From assembly GCA_017615435.1 (NCBI GenBank), contig JAGAAF010000003.1, forward strand, positions 1-64,000: a stretch of DNA of 64,000 nt, in the 5' to 3' direction. Under the pieces are notes generated by a model. It saw nothing but the letters and a program-made list of their open reading frames with translations, had not been told where the DNA came from and did no database searches. Below, in pieces: positions 8,993-17,653 of the stretch (position 1 is the first letter of the stretch; every line of letters starts with the position of its first letter). Origin of the DNA: Bacteroidales bacterium. GTDB lineage: Bacteria > Bacteroidota > Bacteroidia > Bacteroidales > UBA932. Both the position numbers and the translations under genes were made by a program.

Positions 8993-9717
8993 TGCGCTTC
9001 AAACCGGTCATTGCCGTTCTGCTTGGCCTGTTCGGCCTTGCCTGTCTGGACTCCTCGGCCCAGACGGACAGCACCGTTGCGAAGATTATTGCCGAGAACC
9101 ACGAAATAATCGCCCGCAAGGCCGGCACTTTTACTGCATATCAGCACGAATTCCGCCTGGGAGTCGGAGACGGCTTCTTCGATACGGTTGCTTTCCCCGA
9201 TACCCCGCACAGGCCGTATTCCACGGCTCCTGCGGGTGCCACCTTCGTGGAACAGCAAGGTCATAGCTTTCTTCCGCATTTCTTTGCGGAATACAACTGG
9301 ACTCCGGACAATAAGTGGAGTTTCGGACTGCAGGTGGATTTCTTCGGCTTCAAGTGGCACAATGTTACATATCAGAGCGGCTCGGACGACCCCGTGAGCG
9401 ATGAGCCTGCGGATTGCTACAACTACGCCGTGATGGGGCATTTCCGCTACAACTGGTATCGCAAGAACGAGACCTGGAGGGTTTATTCAGCCCTGCATAT
9501 GGGCATAGACATCAATACCGGTTCCGAAATCGATATGTACGGCAGGCAGACAGAGCTGGGAATAGCCTTCGCTCCGACCCTGCTCGGCGTGCAGTACGGA
9601 TACAAACATTTCTTCGTCGCAGGTGAACTGGGCGCGCATTTCGCGCTGAAGGACCAGCTCAACCTTTATTCGGCTTTAAGTAAATTGGCAAGTATTTCAG
9701 CAGGTGTCAGGTTCTAG
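8992..9717 (+). CDS. Secreted hypothetical protein, probable outer-membrane beta-barrel
   Basis: The chosen ATG overlaps the preceding stop (TAATG) and gives a clean Sec signal peptide ending near LDSSAQ (about residue 24). A longer frame starting 60 bases upstream would lie inside the previous gene and bury the signal. The mature part of about 217 residues alternates aromatic and polar residues and ends in a strand terminating GVRF, as outer-membrane barrels often do. No named family is recognised. It lies between lipoprotein genes with which it overlaps. Confidence 0.68.
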   Translation: MRFKPVIAVLLGLFGLACLDSSAQTDSTVAKIIAENHEIIARKAGTFTAYQHEFRLGVGDGFFDTVAFPDTPHRPYSTAPAGATFVEQQGHSFLPHFFAEYNWTPDNKWSFGLQVDFFGFKWHNVTYQSGSDDPVSDEPADCYNYAVMGHFRYNWYRKNETWRVYSALHMGIDINTGSEIDMYGRQTELGIAFAPTLLGVQYGYKHFFVAGELGAHFALKDQLNLYSALSKLASISAGVRF

Positions 9718-10987
9718 AACAATATTATCGGCATTGGCGGCGCTGATGCTGGCGGGATGCGACTACCAGGAGGAGACGTGGATCGACTTTATGGACCTGT
9801 CGCAGATAACTCAGGTCGGGTTCAAGCCATACAGCCAGAAGGTGGATAACCTCAGCCGTGACGGCGTGCCCTCGGACTGCTACGTCCCGGACGGCACTCC
9901 CGTGGCTGAATATGCTGAAGACACGCTCACAAAGGCAACCGGCGCAAATGCGACCCTGTTCGTTCAACGTCTGCTGGACGTCACGCACGGCGGTGAGATC
10001 ACGGAGCTGGCCGGCACGTACACTTCCATAGACACGGAGGGCAATCCGATTACCCTTTCGGGCAAGGTGATGCTTCCCTCGAACGGCAAGTTCAAGCGCT
10101 TCATACTCGTGTCGCACTACACCGTGGGCTCGAACGCGGAAGCGCCGTCGAACTGCTTCTCCCTCGAAGGTGTGTTGGTGCCGCTGGGCTACTGCATAAT
10201 AGTCCCGGACTACCTCGGCTATGGCATCACGGCGGGGAAGAAGCACCCCTATCTCGCGCTGGATCTGACCGCCCGCAACTGTCTGGATATGTACCTGGCG
10301 GTGAAACAGTTCCTGGAAGCGTGCGACATCCGGCCGGAGTTCGACGACATCTGCCTGATGGGCTACTCTCAGGGCGGCGCCAACACGATGGGTATTATGC
10401 GCCTGATCGAGACTGAGTACGCTGAGAGCATCAAGCTGCGCCGCGTGTTCGCCGGTGGCGGTCCCTACGACGTTACAGCCACCTACGACCAGTTCGTGAC
10501 CACCAACCACGCCGCTTATCCTTGCGCCGTGCCGCTCGTGGTTCAGGGTATGCAGGTCGGGGCCGGGCTGTCGCTCTCTATGGAGGAGTTCTCGACTCCG
10601 CTCGTCTACCAGCACTTGGACGAATGGTTCAATTCGAAGAAATACACGACCAAGCAGATGAACACTCTGCTGGGGACATACACGACGAGCGACCTGATTT
10701 CAGCGGCCGGGCTCGACCGTACGACCTACGAAGTTGCCGAGCTCTATATGGCTATGAACCAGAATTCCATCGTCAAGCGCGACTGGACACCGAAAGCGCC
10801 CGTCTATATGCTCCATTCGATGGACGACGAGGCCGTTGACTTTATCAACGCGATGCACGCGCGCGCCCGCTGGCCCGAGGCCAACATAGTCTACAACTTC
10901 GGGCACTATGGCGGCCACGTAAGCGCGGCGCTGCGTTTCATCTACACCGTGAAAACTATGCTTGTGGAGGAGGAGCTGGGCCTATGA
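9704..10987 (+). CDS. Lipoprotein alpha/beta hydrolase (secretory lipase-like)
   Basis: A 427-residue protein starting at GTG, which gives a short lipoprotein signal with lipobox LMLAGC (Cys19). The alpha/beta-hydrolase parts are recognisable: a PDYLGYG segment, the nucleophile elbow MGYSQGGAN, an acidic residue in HSMDDEAVDF, and a late His in HYGGHVSAA. The layout resembles secretory lipases and related prolyl-peptidase-like hydrolases. It is predicted to be anchored in the envelope. It overlaps the upstream gene by 14 bases and the downstream gene by 4, so translational coupling is likely. The substrate is unknown. Confidence 0.78.
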   Translation: MSGSRTILSALAALMLAGCDYQEETWIDFMDLSQITQVGFKPYSQKVDNLSRDGVPSDCYVPDGTPVAEYAEDTLTKATGANATLFVQRLLDVTHGGEITELAGTYTSIDTEGNPITLSGKVMLPSNGKFKRFILVSHYTVGSNAEAPSNCFSLEGVLVPLGYCIIVPDYLGYGITAGKKHPYLALDLTARNCLDMYLAVKQFLEACDIRPEFDDICLMGYSQGGANTMGIMRLIETEYAESIKLRRVFAGGGPYDVTATYDQFVTTNHAAYPCAVPLVVQGMQVGAGLSLSMEEFSTPLVYQHLDEWFNSKKYTTKQMNTLLGTYTTSDLISAAGLDRTTYEVAELYMAMNQNSIVKRDWTPKAPVYMLHSMDDEAVDFINAMHARARWPEANIVYNFGHYGGHVSAALRFIYTVKTMLVEEELGL

Positions 10988-11880
10988 AAAAGTTAGTTTT
11001 GGTTTTCGCGGCGCTGCTCTTTTTGCTCGCCGGCTGCAAGACGGAGTCGAAATACCATCTTCTCGGCGTCAAATTCGAGATAGAGGTGGCTTCCGTCACC
11101 AAAGGTTATATCCATACTTATTTCTATCCGTCTACGGTCGCCTATTATGTGACCGGCTGTATGCCCGTCAACGACAACTACGACCCTATCAACAAGTCGC
11201 AGCAGTTTATGACTCTGATGGTCGATTCTCTTTATATCGACTACCTCGACTGGCGCTACGACTACCTGCGCAACCAGGAGGACTACATAGCGGATTTCGC
11301 CTCGCACAGCCTTCAGTACGGCGATTCGGAGAAGTATTTCCAGAACCTTCAGCCTGACACGGATTACTGGGTCTATGCATTTGTCGTGGATCCTGGCACC
11401 AAGGAACCTTTCGACAAATTATGGCTGACCACCGTGCGAACGGACAGCCTCTCAACTTGCAGGGCTTATTTCGATACCCGTGTGCAGGGATCATATTTCT
11501 ATATGTACCCTCGTGAGGGTGAAGAGGGTGCGATTTTGGGAAACGTCCCTTACACCGGTGGCATTGTGGATGCACTGGACCTGGTCGAAGCGTTCCCGCT
11601 GCCGCTGGATTTTGTGGGGAAACTTGACAAATACAGCGAGCGCGCCTACAACCTTGCCGTGGACTACGGCATACTCGACGACATCACTTATACCGATGTC
11701 AAGCAGATCAACTACGCCGGACGTTTCAAGAACGGTCACACGTACTACATAATCATAGGCGAATTGCAGGGCGGTATTTACAACCGCGCATATTTCCGCT
11801 TCGTCTACAACTCCTCGGATTATACGCAAGAGGTCACGCTTGTTCAGCGTGACCCCTACTGGACTGAGAATCCTGATTAA
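10984..11880 (+). CDS. Hypothetical lipoprotein with fibronectin-like segment
   Basis: A 298-residue protein with a lipoprotein signal (LLFLLAGC, Cys18). A PDTDYWVYAFVVD segment resembles the strand pattern seen in fibronectin-type or Ig-like domains of Bacteroidota surface lipoproteins. No catalytic motif is visible. It is the last gene of the overlapping run. Its TAA shares TTAA with the stop of the convergent ketopantoate reductase gene. Confidence 0.65.
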   Translation: MKKLVLVFAALLFLLAGCKTESKYHLLGVKFEIEVASVTKGYIHTYFYPSTVAYYVTGCMPVNDNYDPINKSQQFMTLMVDSLYIDYLDWRYDYLRNQEDYIADFASHSLQYGDSEKYFQNLQPDTDYWVYAFVVDPGTKEPFDKLWLTTVRTDSLSTCRAYFDTRVQGSYFYMYPREGEEGAILGNVPYTGGIVDALDLVEAFPLPLDFVGKLDKYSERAYNLAVDYGILDDITYTDVKQINYAGRFKNGHTYYIIIGELQGGIYNRAYFRFVYNSSDYTQEVTLVQRDPYWTENPD

Positions 11881-12878
11881 AACAGTTTGACGTTGTCGAA
11901 GGAAGCCTTGAGCTCTCCTTCTTCGATTTTGTGGATAATCTCCACCACCTTGTCGTTGTAAGGGGTGGGGAAGCCTATCTTGCGGCCATAGGCGCAGACG
12001 ACGCCGTTGATGGCATCGACCTCCGTCTTCTTGCCGTTCTCGATATCCTGGAGCATAGAGGCCTTGAGGAGCGCGTGCTTCTTGATGGCGATGGGAATGA
12101 TCTGGAATGAGAGCCACTTCTTGAAGCAGCTCTTGTAGTCCAGAAGCTTCACGATATCCTTGCCCTGGATGGGCTCGATCTTGATTCCGCCGGCAGCGCA
12201 GACGTCGATGCACTCCTTGATGATGCCCTGGACTATCTTGCGGGAGGCTTTATCCTTGGCGGCGCCGCCGAATGTGGTTCCGCAGACGGTACTCATTCCG
12301 GAGAATGATGCGTTGATGAGGAGCTTGCTCCAGCGGGTGCCGAGGAAGTTCTGGTCTATCTCCACGGGTCCCATCAACTCGAGCATAGCCTTGACCTCGT
12401 CCATATGGGGGTTGGGCTTCTTGCTGAGGCTGCCGAGAGAGAAGGTGAGGCTGTCCGGCTCGGAGGTGAGCTCGCACACGCCGGGGCCCTTCATTGTGGC
12501 GCCCCAGGCGACCGTGCAGCCGAGGACGCGGTCTTCGCCCACTATCTCGCCGACCAGAAGTTCGGGTATGCCGTTCTGGAGGGTTACGATCACACCGTCG
12601 TCGGCAAGGAAGTCCTTCAGGAAGGTGACCACCTCGCGGTTCTTCTGCTGCTTCGTGAGAAGGAAGATGACGTCGTACTTGCCGCTCATTTCTTCGTCCG
12701 TAAGGGCGGTGACCTTCTGGGTGAACTCGAGGGTTCCGACCACCATGGCGCCGTCTTTTTTCAGCGCGGCGACGTGGGCCTTGTTATGGTTGATGAGGTC
12801 GATCTGGCCTCCGTTTTTAGTGATGAAAGCGCCGAGGATGGTTCCGAGGGAACCGGCGCCGTAGATTGCTGATCTCAT
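11877..12878 (-). CDS. panE: 2-dehydropantoate 2-reductase (ketopantoate reductase)
   Basis: A 333-residue NADPH-dependent reductase. The N-terminal Rossmann motif YGAGSLGTILGAF (residues 5-17) and the downstream TLQNGIPE segment are typical of the ApbA/PanE family, which reduces 2-dehydropantoate to pantoate for coenzyme A synthesis. A central WSKLLINASFSGMSTVCG segment corresponds to the family's catalytic Lys/Asn helix. Other family members act on different 2-oxo acids, so the exact substrate is inferred. It overlaps the upstream GNAT-like gene by 4 bases (ATGA). Confidence 0.88.
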   Translation of the reverse strand: MRSAIYGAGSLGTILGAFITKNGGQIDLINHNKAHVAALKKDGAMVVGTLEFTQKVTALTDEEMSGKYDVIFLLTKQQKNREVVTFLKDFLADDGVIVTLQNGIPELLVGEIVGEDRVLGCTVAWGATMKGPGVCELTSEPDSLTFSLGSLSKKPNPHMDEVKAMLELMGPVEIDQNFLGTRWSKLLINASFSGMSTVCGTTFGGAAKDKASRKIVQGIIKECIDVCAAGGIKIEPIQGKDIVKLLDYKSCFKKWLSFQIIPIAIKKHALLKASMLQDIENGKKTEVDAINGVVCAYGRKIGFPTPYNDKVVEIIHKIEEGELKASFDNVKLF

Positions 12879-13993
12879 ATTGTCTTAACGTATGAACGCC
12901 TTCTTGTGTAGAAGGAAGGATTATACTGTTCGAAAAGGGTCTGGACCTTGAAGTTCTCTTCAAGCTGCGGGTTAAGGATGATGCGGCTGACTCCGCGCTT
13001 GATGCAGCTTTCGTGGATCTTCTTGAAAAGGAGCACGGGGGCGCCTGCGCCCTGGTACTCGGGCAGGACGCCTATCATAAGGGCCTCGAGACCCGTAGGG
13101 TGCTTGAGGGCCTTCAGGATGCGGAATATGCCGAGGGGAAGCAGGCGGCCCTTGGACTTTTTCACGGCTGTGGCCAGGGTGGGGACGCAGAAGGCAAAGC
13201 CGATAGGCTTGTCTTCGTCCGTGACCACCACCGCCACGAAGTCGGGGTCTAGAATGGGGATATACGTCGCAAGGTAACCCTTGATCTGCTTGTCGGTCAG
13301 CGGAGCGAAGCCGTAGAGCGGCGCGAAGCTCTCGTTGTACATATGGAAGATCTCCATTCCGTAGCGTTTGGAGAGGTCCTGCATACTCTTGCCTTCGGCG
13401 ACGTGGAGTTTCGAGCGCTCCGCGATGTAGGGTGCGAGCTTGAACATCTTCGGGAGTTCTGGAGCGAGGTCTACGACCCTCTGGGTCCAGTCCACATCCT
13501 TGCTGAAGCCGAGCTGCTCGAGCATCTCACCGTAGTAAGGATAGTTGTAGATGCAGGTGAATGAGGAAAGGTTTTCATAACCTTCCACCAGAAGGCCCTC
13601 ACGGTCCATATCGGTGAAGCCCAGCGGGCCTGTAATCTCCGTGCAGCCTTTTGCGCGGCCAAAGTCCTCCACGGCCTTGATGAGGGCTTTGAGCACCTCC
13701 ATATCCTCGATGAAGTCTATCCAGCCGAAGCGCACCTCGTTCTTGCCCCAGCGCTTGTTGGCGCTATGGTTGATGATGGCTGCTATACGGCCGGCCACCT
13801 TTCCGTCTTTATAGGCGAGATAGCATTCCGCCTCGCAATACTCGTAGGCGTCGTTCTTCCTGGGGTTGAAAGTGTCGAATTCGTCGCCTCTGAGGGCCGG
13901 GACATAGTTCTCACAATCCTTGTAAAGGTCGAGAGGGAAGTCCACCCATTTGCCCATCTGGCGTCGGTTCGTGACTTTTACGATCTCTATCAT
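12875..13993 (-). CDS. GNAT-superfamily-like protein (large N-acetyltransferase type)
   Basis: A 372-residue protein of a type common in Bacteroidota and usually annotated as an N-acetyltransferase. The C-terminal half contains an acetyl-CoA-binding-like strand-turn IGVLPEYQGAGAPVLLFKKI, resembling the Q/RxxGxG/A motif of GNAT enzymes. The N-terminal half has AGRIAAIINHSAN and GPLGFTDMDREGLLVEG, which recur in this family. The acceptor is unknown. A -7 box lies 29 bases upstream of the start. It is cotranscribed with panE. Confidence 0.7.
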   Translation of the reverse strand: MIEIVKVTNRRQMGKWVDFPLDLYKDCENYVPALRGDEFDTFNPRKNDAYEYCEAECYLAYKDGKVAGRIAAIINHSANKRWGKNEVRFGWIDFIEDMEVLKALIKAVEDFGRAKGCTEITGPLGFTDMDREGLLVEGYENLSSFTCIYNYPYYGEMLEQLGFSKDVDWTQRVVDLAPELPKMFKLAPYIAERSKLHVAEGKSMQDLSKRYGMEIFHMYNESFAPLYGFAPLTDKQIKGYLATYIPILDPDFVAVVVTDEDKPIGFAFCVPTLATAVKKSKGRLLPLGIFRILKALKHPTGLEALMIGVLPEYQGAGAPVLLFKKIHESCIKRGVSRIILNPQLEENFKVQTLFEQYNPSFYTRRRSYVKTI

Positions 13994-14022
13994 TGTGTCA
14001 GGTTTTAGTCTATTTTCGGCCG

Positions 14023-14030
14023 CAAAGATA
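14023..14030 (-). promoter_or_regulatory. -7 box TATCTTTG for the GNAT-like/panE operon
   Basis: TATCTTTG on the minus strand, 29 bases upstream of the ATG. It lies in the 42-base gap after the stop of the DUF6259-like gene, so the two minus-strand units can be transcribed separately. Confidence 0.55.
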
Positions 14031-14035
14031 GTAAA

Positions 14036-16024
14036 TTATTTCCTTACGCGCAGAGCGGCCCGCGCAGGCACGCTTACGTTTCGTCCGGAAGGAAGGGACA
14101 CTTTGTGCGCCTGAATGTCCATATTCACCAGTATATAGGCATTGCGGCCCTTTATGGGCGCCCATTCAGCGCCCATCACGAGATGAGTGCGCTGGTAACC
14201 CGGAATATCGGCTTCAGGGTTATCGCCGCCCGGGGCGAATTCCCCGAGGAAGCGGCCACCCTCGAAGAGGTCGTGGCTTCCTCTGCGGAACTCTCCGAGA
14301 GTCCGCAGGAATTCCGCCTGCGCGGCGTTCTCTTCGCGGAGTATTGCTCTCGGATCAATCCAGCCCAGCTGCGCGCCCCAGAGCAGGCTTTTCATAGTCA
14401 TATAGTCGAACGAGCCGTCGTTCAGGATATGCGGGATGTAGGTGAATCCGCTGTAGATGCAGCGGTCGGAATAGATGAGAGGGAAGAGCGGGACCATCTC
14501 GATTCCTTGTCCGTGCGGCGAATTGACAACCAGCATCATATCGAAAAGGTCTATGTAGCACTCCGCATTCTCCTCGGTGGTCATCGCCTGGTCTGGCTTA
14601 TAGACTTCGGAGCGTATCTTCTGAAGCATCTTGCGATAGGCAAGGTGCCACCATTCACCGCCGCCTTTCGGGTGAGGATGGACTTCAGCATAGCAGGCCT
14701 CGCCCTTCGCGGCCGCTATCTGGTCGATGTAGACGCCGTGTGCGCCGAGGCTGTCTAGAATACGGCGGTTCAGTTCCAGCTGAATCTGTTGCCACTTTGG
14801 AGTGGACGGGCACATTACCGCGTTGATGACCTTGGAACCATAGATTTCCGTATAAAGCCGGCCATCGTTTTTACGGCACGCTGCATCCGCTCCACCCTCT
14901 GTCACGAAGTTCGCGCTGCCGGCATCCCATAGGCGACCGTTGATGTACGGGGTGACGTGGCCGCCCAGATCCTGAGCTTCCTTGACCATCCCGGCGAAGC
15001 CTTCCTTTTCAGGGAAGAAGTTAGGATAATCTGTGTCGAAGGGGGTCTGATGCCACTGATACCAGTGCAGCCCCACGCCTTTCCCGAAATAGCCGATAGC
15101 ACGCCTGACGCCGTCCATAGTCTCCTCGCTAGCTCCTTGCGGGCACAGCCACACGTCCACATCGCGCAGCCAGTCGGGAATAATGCGCTCGGGCAAGCTC
15201 ATCCGGCCCCATTTGTACTGCAGCGCCGCCGGGCGGTACCATTTCAGGGCCGCCTGCTCCCAGCCCTCGCGAGTGAAACCGATAACGGAAGCCCACGGAA
15301 CCTGGAAGATACCTTTGCCGCCGATCTGCTCGGTCCACTCTTTATTCGCGATTGTTTTTTGCAGAAATATCAGGGCGTCACCCTCGCATCCTATCCAGAG
15401 GACCTTCTGCGATGCGTCGTCGTCGCGGGTGCTGAAGAAGATTGTGCCCTCGGGGCTGTCGGCCATAGTCATTTGAAGGCCGCCTGTGCACGAAGGGTAC
15501 TCGGCTCGCAGCCAGCCTCCTGCAGGCGCGTCGTATCTCACACCGTAGCCCACGGGCATTATCACCTTCGCGCCCTCCGGCCTTCTGACGGCGATTCTGG
15601 GGTACTCCGCAGCCGTCACCGTCCACTCTTCAGGCACTATCACCGACAGGTTGAACTCCGGCAGTTCCATCTCCGGCTCCAGGGTGACGGTCATCAACAC
15701 GAAATTCTCGGTGCTGCCGTCCAGGAGAAGGCGCCACCTGAACTGGGCGGTATCGAAACGCTTGGTACCACCGTCGTAATATGCCATTCCGGGCTTGAGC
15801 AGGGGATTCTCACCCCTGGGCCCGAGCAATTCTAGTTCCCACGGCGGTGTCGTCTCGCCGGCTGCAATCTCCACGCCCTCCATCACGAAGCTCTTGATCC
15901 CGAACTCCGAGCCCCCGTCAAACACTATTTTGACTTTGGCGTTCTCCAGAACTATATCCTCCTGGGCATAGGCTGATATGAAGGCCGAAGCAAGTAATGC
16001 CGCTATGAAAAATCTCTTGATCAT
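14036..16024 (-). CDS. Secreted DUF6259-like protein, probable glycoside hydrolase-like TIM barrel
   Basis: A 662-residue exported protein with a Sec signal peptide ending at ISAYAQ (about residue 21). The N-terminal 270 residues are strand-rich, as in the beta-sandwich of alpha-galactosidase-like enzymes. The middle has the pattern of a TIM barrel (WLRDVDVWLCPQG, GLHWYQWHQTPFDTDYP, GGHVTPYINGRLWD), with a candidate catalytic Asp in GVYIDQIAAA. The C-terminal 40 residues look like a small beta domain. The overall form matches the DUF6259 group, whose activity is not established. A carbohydrate substrate is inferred only. No SusC/SusD pair is nearby. Confidence 0.72.
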   Translation of the reverse strand: MIKRFFIAALLASAFISAYAQEDIVLENAKVKIVFDGGSEFGIKSFVMEGVEIAAGETTPPWELELLGPRGENPLLKPGMAYYDGGTKRFDTAQFRWRLLLDGSTENFVLMTVTLEPEMELPEFNLSVIVPEEWTVTAAEYPRIAVRRPEGAKVIMPVGYGVRYDAPAGGWLRAEYPSCTGGLQMTMADSPEGTIFFSTRDDDASQKVLWIGCEGDALIFLQKTIANKEWTEQIGGKGIFQVPWASVIGFTREGWEQAALKWYRPAALQYKWGRMSLPERIIPDWLRDVDVWLCPQGASEETMDGVRRAIGYFGKGVGLHWYQWHQTPFDTDYPNFFPEKEGFAGMVKEAQDLGGHVTPYINGRLWDAGSANFVTEGGADAACRKNDGRLYTEIYGSKVINAVMCPSTPKWQQIQLELNRRILDSLGAHGVYIDQIAAAKGEACYAEVHPHPKGGGEWWHLAYRKMLQKIRSEVYKPDQAMTTEENAECYIDLFDMMLVVNSPHGQGIEMVPLFPLIYSDRCIYSGFTYIPHILNDGSFDYMTMKSLLWGAQLGWIDPRAILREENAAQAEFLRTLGEFRRGSHDLFEGGRFLGEFAPGGDNPEADIPGYQRTHLVMGAEWAPIKGRNAYILVNMDIQAHKVSLPSGRNVSVPARAALRVRK

Positions 16025-16044
16025 TTACAGTTTTTCCGTAGTAT

Positions 16045-16052
16045 CAAAGGTA
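16045..16052 (-). promoter_or_regulatory. -7 box TACCTTTG for the DUF6259-like gene
   Basis: TACCTTTG on the minus strand, 20 bases before the ATG. It is divergent from the box of the GNAT gene 12 bases away. Confidence 0.55.
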
Positions 16053-16064
16053 TGAATAAAATCT

Positions 16065-16072
16065 TAAATTTG
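16065..16072 (+). promoter_or_regulatory. -7 box TAAATTTG, 5 bases before the GNAT start
   Basis: TAAATTTG ends 5 bases before the ATG, which implies a transcript starting at or next to the start codon. Confidence 0.6.
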
Positions 16073-16077
16073 CAGAT

Positions 16078-16539
16078 ATGATACGCATAGCTAATTCCGG
16101 AGACCTTGAGGCAATTAATGACCTGCTCGGGCAGGTGCTCAGGGTCCACCACGAAGGCCGGCCGGATCTATTCCGGTCCCAGGGCAAGAAATACACTGAT
16201 CAGGAAATTCTGGATATCTTCGAGAATCCGGACAGTCCCGTGTTCGTGTATGAGGAAGACGGCAAAGTCCTCGGCTATGCCTTCTGCTCGCTGGAATTCG
16301 CCAATAGCGGCAGCCTGAAGCCCGTCAAGACCCTCTATCTTGACGATCTCTGCGTGGATGCCTCCGCCCGCGGCAGGCACATCGGCACGAAACTCTTCGA
16401 ATTTGTCAAGGCCTATGCCGCCGAGCAGGGCTGCTACAATCTCACCCTCCACGTCTGGTCCTGCAACCCCTCCGCCCAGGCCTTCTATGAAGCCCTCGGA
16501 ATGCAAGTGCAATACCAATCAATGGAGATCATACTCTAG
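16078..16539 (+). CDS. GNAT family N-acetyltransferase
   Basis: A 153-residue single-domain GNAT enzyme. Motif A, including the acetyl-CoA pyrophosphate loop, is seen in LYLDDLCVDASARGRHIGTK (about residues 87-106), followed by LFEFVKAYA and a C-terminal NPSAQAFYEALGM segment typical of RimI-like and small-molecule acetyltransferases. The acceptor is unknown. The GGCGCC array begins 10 bases after its stop codon. Confidence 0.88.
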   Translation: MIRIANSGDLEAINDLLGQVLRVHHEGRPDLFRSQGKKYTDQEILDIFENPDSPVFVYEEDGKVLGYAFCSLEFANSGSLKPVKTLYLDDLCVDASARGRHIGTKLFEFVKAYAAEQGCYNLTLHVWSCNPSAQAFYEALGMQVQYQSMEIIL

Positions 16540-16548
16540 TCTTCTCGC

Positions 16549-16677
16549 GGCGCCGAAAAGGTCAATAATGGCGCCGAATTGCCCAAATAATCCCCAAACG
16601 GCGCCATATTGCGACAAAATGGCGCCATTGAGGGCGCGTGACTCCCAAATGGCGCGGAAATCTGGCAATACGGCGCC
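16549..16677. repeat. GGCGCC array A: six boxes at 21/30/21/30/21-bp spacing
   Basis: The palindrome GGCGCC begins at 16549, 16570, 16600, 16621 and 16672, and a one-base variant GGCGCG at 16651. The distances between box starts are 21, 30, 21, 30 and 21, so the array is three units of 51 bp, each holding two boxes. The spacers of 15 and 24 bases are A-rich and only loosely similar, for example GAATTGCCCAAAT beside one box. Neither strand has a reading frame conserved with array B. The array fills the gap between the GNAT gene and the 3' end of the RAYT-like gene. Confidence 0.8.
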
Positions 16678-16699
16678 GACTGCCGGCTACTGAAAGGCG

Positions 16700-17614
16700 T
16701 TATCTGGGAAACAAGGAGCTGACAACACTCAAATCCAGTTTCAGTATTCGTGCTATCTGCTTATTGTTAGCATTGTAATCATAATGGAGTGTTTTCGACA
16801 TCTCCGTTTTAGCATCTCTCGGTAACTGCGCCGGAGGGAGACCATACTTTTTACTAGTTATAGCATATACGGTCGAATAGAGTTCGTCGTCAGTGTAGAA
16901 AACACGGTCTCCTATTTCTCTCGCTATTTGCCTTTGGGACTCAATACTGCGCGATAATGAATGAAAATAGTGAGCGGCATCCCTGAACAGTTGTTCGGCT
17001 GTCACGATATCGCAGAAGCATAGAGGGCAGATATGACCATTAAGATAGTATACCGGTTTTTCGATTGACCGTACGGCGTGAGTATGTGCCATTCTTTCCA
17101 ATTCTTTGACTCTGGCAGGCACTTTGGCAGTATTATAAAGCTCTTTTGCAAAGGGATTAAAGAAGTACGCATTGGCGCCATAGGGATATGAGAATGGAGA
17201 GTGTTCAGGGTGAACAAGATAGCCGTTTCGATTATTGTAGATAAGAACATTGCGAAGATCTTCCAATGATTCAATCTGTCTGAGATTCAACTCAAACACT
17301 TTGGGTAGTGGGGGATGCCCAACTTCTTTGAAATACTTGGAGAGAAGGCTTGCATACAGTTTGAAAAAGGCAATAATATCCTCTTTGCTCCCTGCCAGGG
17401 TCGAATGGATATGATTGCTCATTATTTCAAAAGTGAGAACCTTGACTTTGGGGCAAAGCAGTGCGGCTATTCCAAATAGAGACATTCCCGCATTATAGTC
17501 TTCAGGTGATCTGAAGATAATCTCGCAGTTCTCGGGAGTGTATAAGTGCCAGCAAAGGCCTAATTGTGAAAAGGTGTAGTTGCAGAAAGCCTGCGAATCA
17601 GTGAAGTTTGTCAT
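16700..17614 (-). CDS. RAYT-like protein (IS200/Y1 transposase relative)
   Basis: A 304-residue protein related to REP-associated tyrosine transposases. It carries the HUH metal motif as SNHIH (His68 and His70) and a candidate catalytic tyrosine in IYNNRNGYLV (Tyr126), with the PEHSPFSYPYG segment that follows the tyrosine helix in this group. The C-terminal NNKQIARILKLDLSVVSSLF looks like a helix-turn-helix. There are no flanking IS ends or second transposase gene, as expected for a single-copy RAYT. The DNA is visibly more A/T-rich than its neighbours, which suggests acquisition. Array A of GGCGCC boxes begins 23 bases beyond its stop. Confidence 0.72.
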   Translation of the reverse strand: MTNFTDSQAFCNYTFSQLGLCWHLYTPENCEIIFRSPEDYNAGMSLFGIAALLCPKVKVLTFEIMSNHIHSTLAGSKEDIIAFFKLYASLLSKYFKEVGHPPLPKVFELNLRQIESLEDLRNVLIYNNRNGYLVHPEHSPFSYPYGANAYFFNPFAKELYNTAKVPARVKELERMAHTHAVRSIEKPVYYLNGHICPLCFCDIVTAEQLFRDAAHYFHSLSRSIESQRQIAREIGDRVFYTDDELYSTVYAITSKKYGLPPAQLPRDAKTEMSKTLHYDYNANNKQIARILKLDLSVVSSLFPR

Positions 17615-17653
17615 AATTAATTGAATTAGGTGTTACAAAGCGAAGTTAAAAAA

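Noticed and set aside
16540..16693. Array A as protein-coding, because box spacings are multiples of three
   Set aside because: The frame open in array A (a repeated AP pair) is not the one open in array B (a repeated GA pair), and there is no start or conserved product. Spacing by helical turns explains 21 bp equally well.
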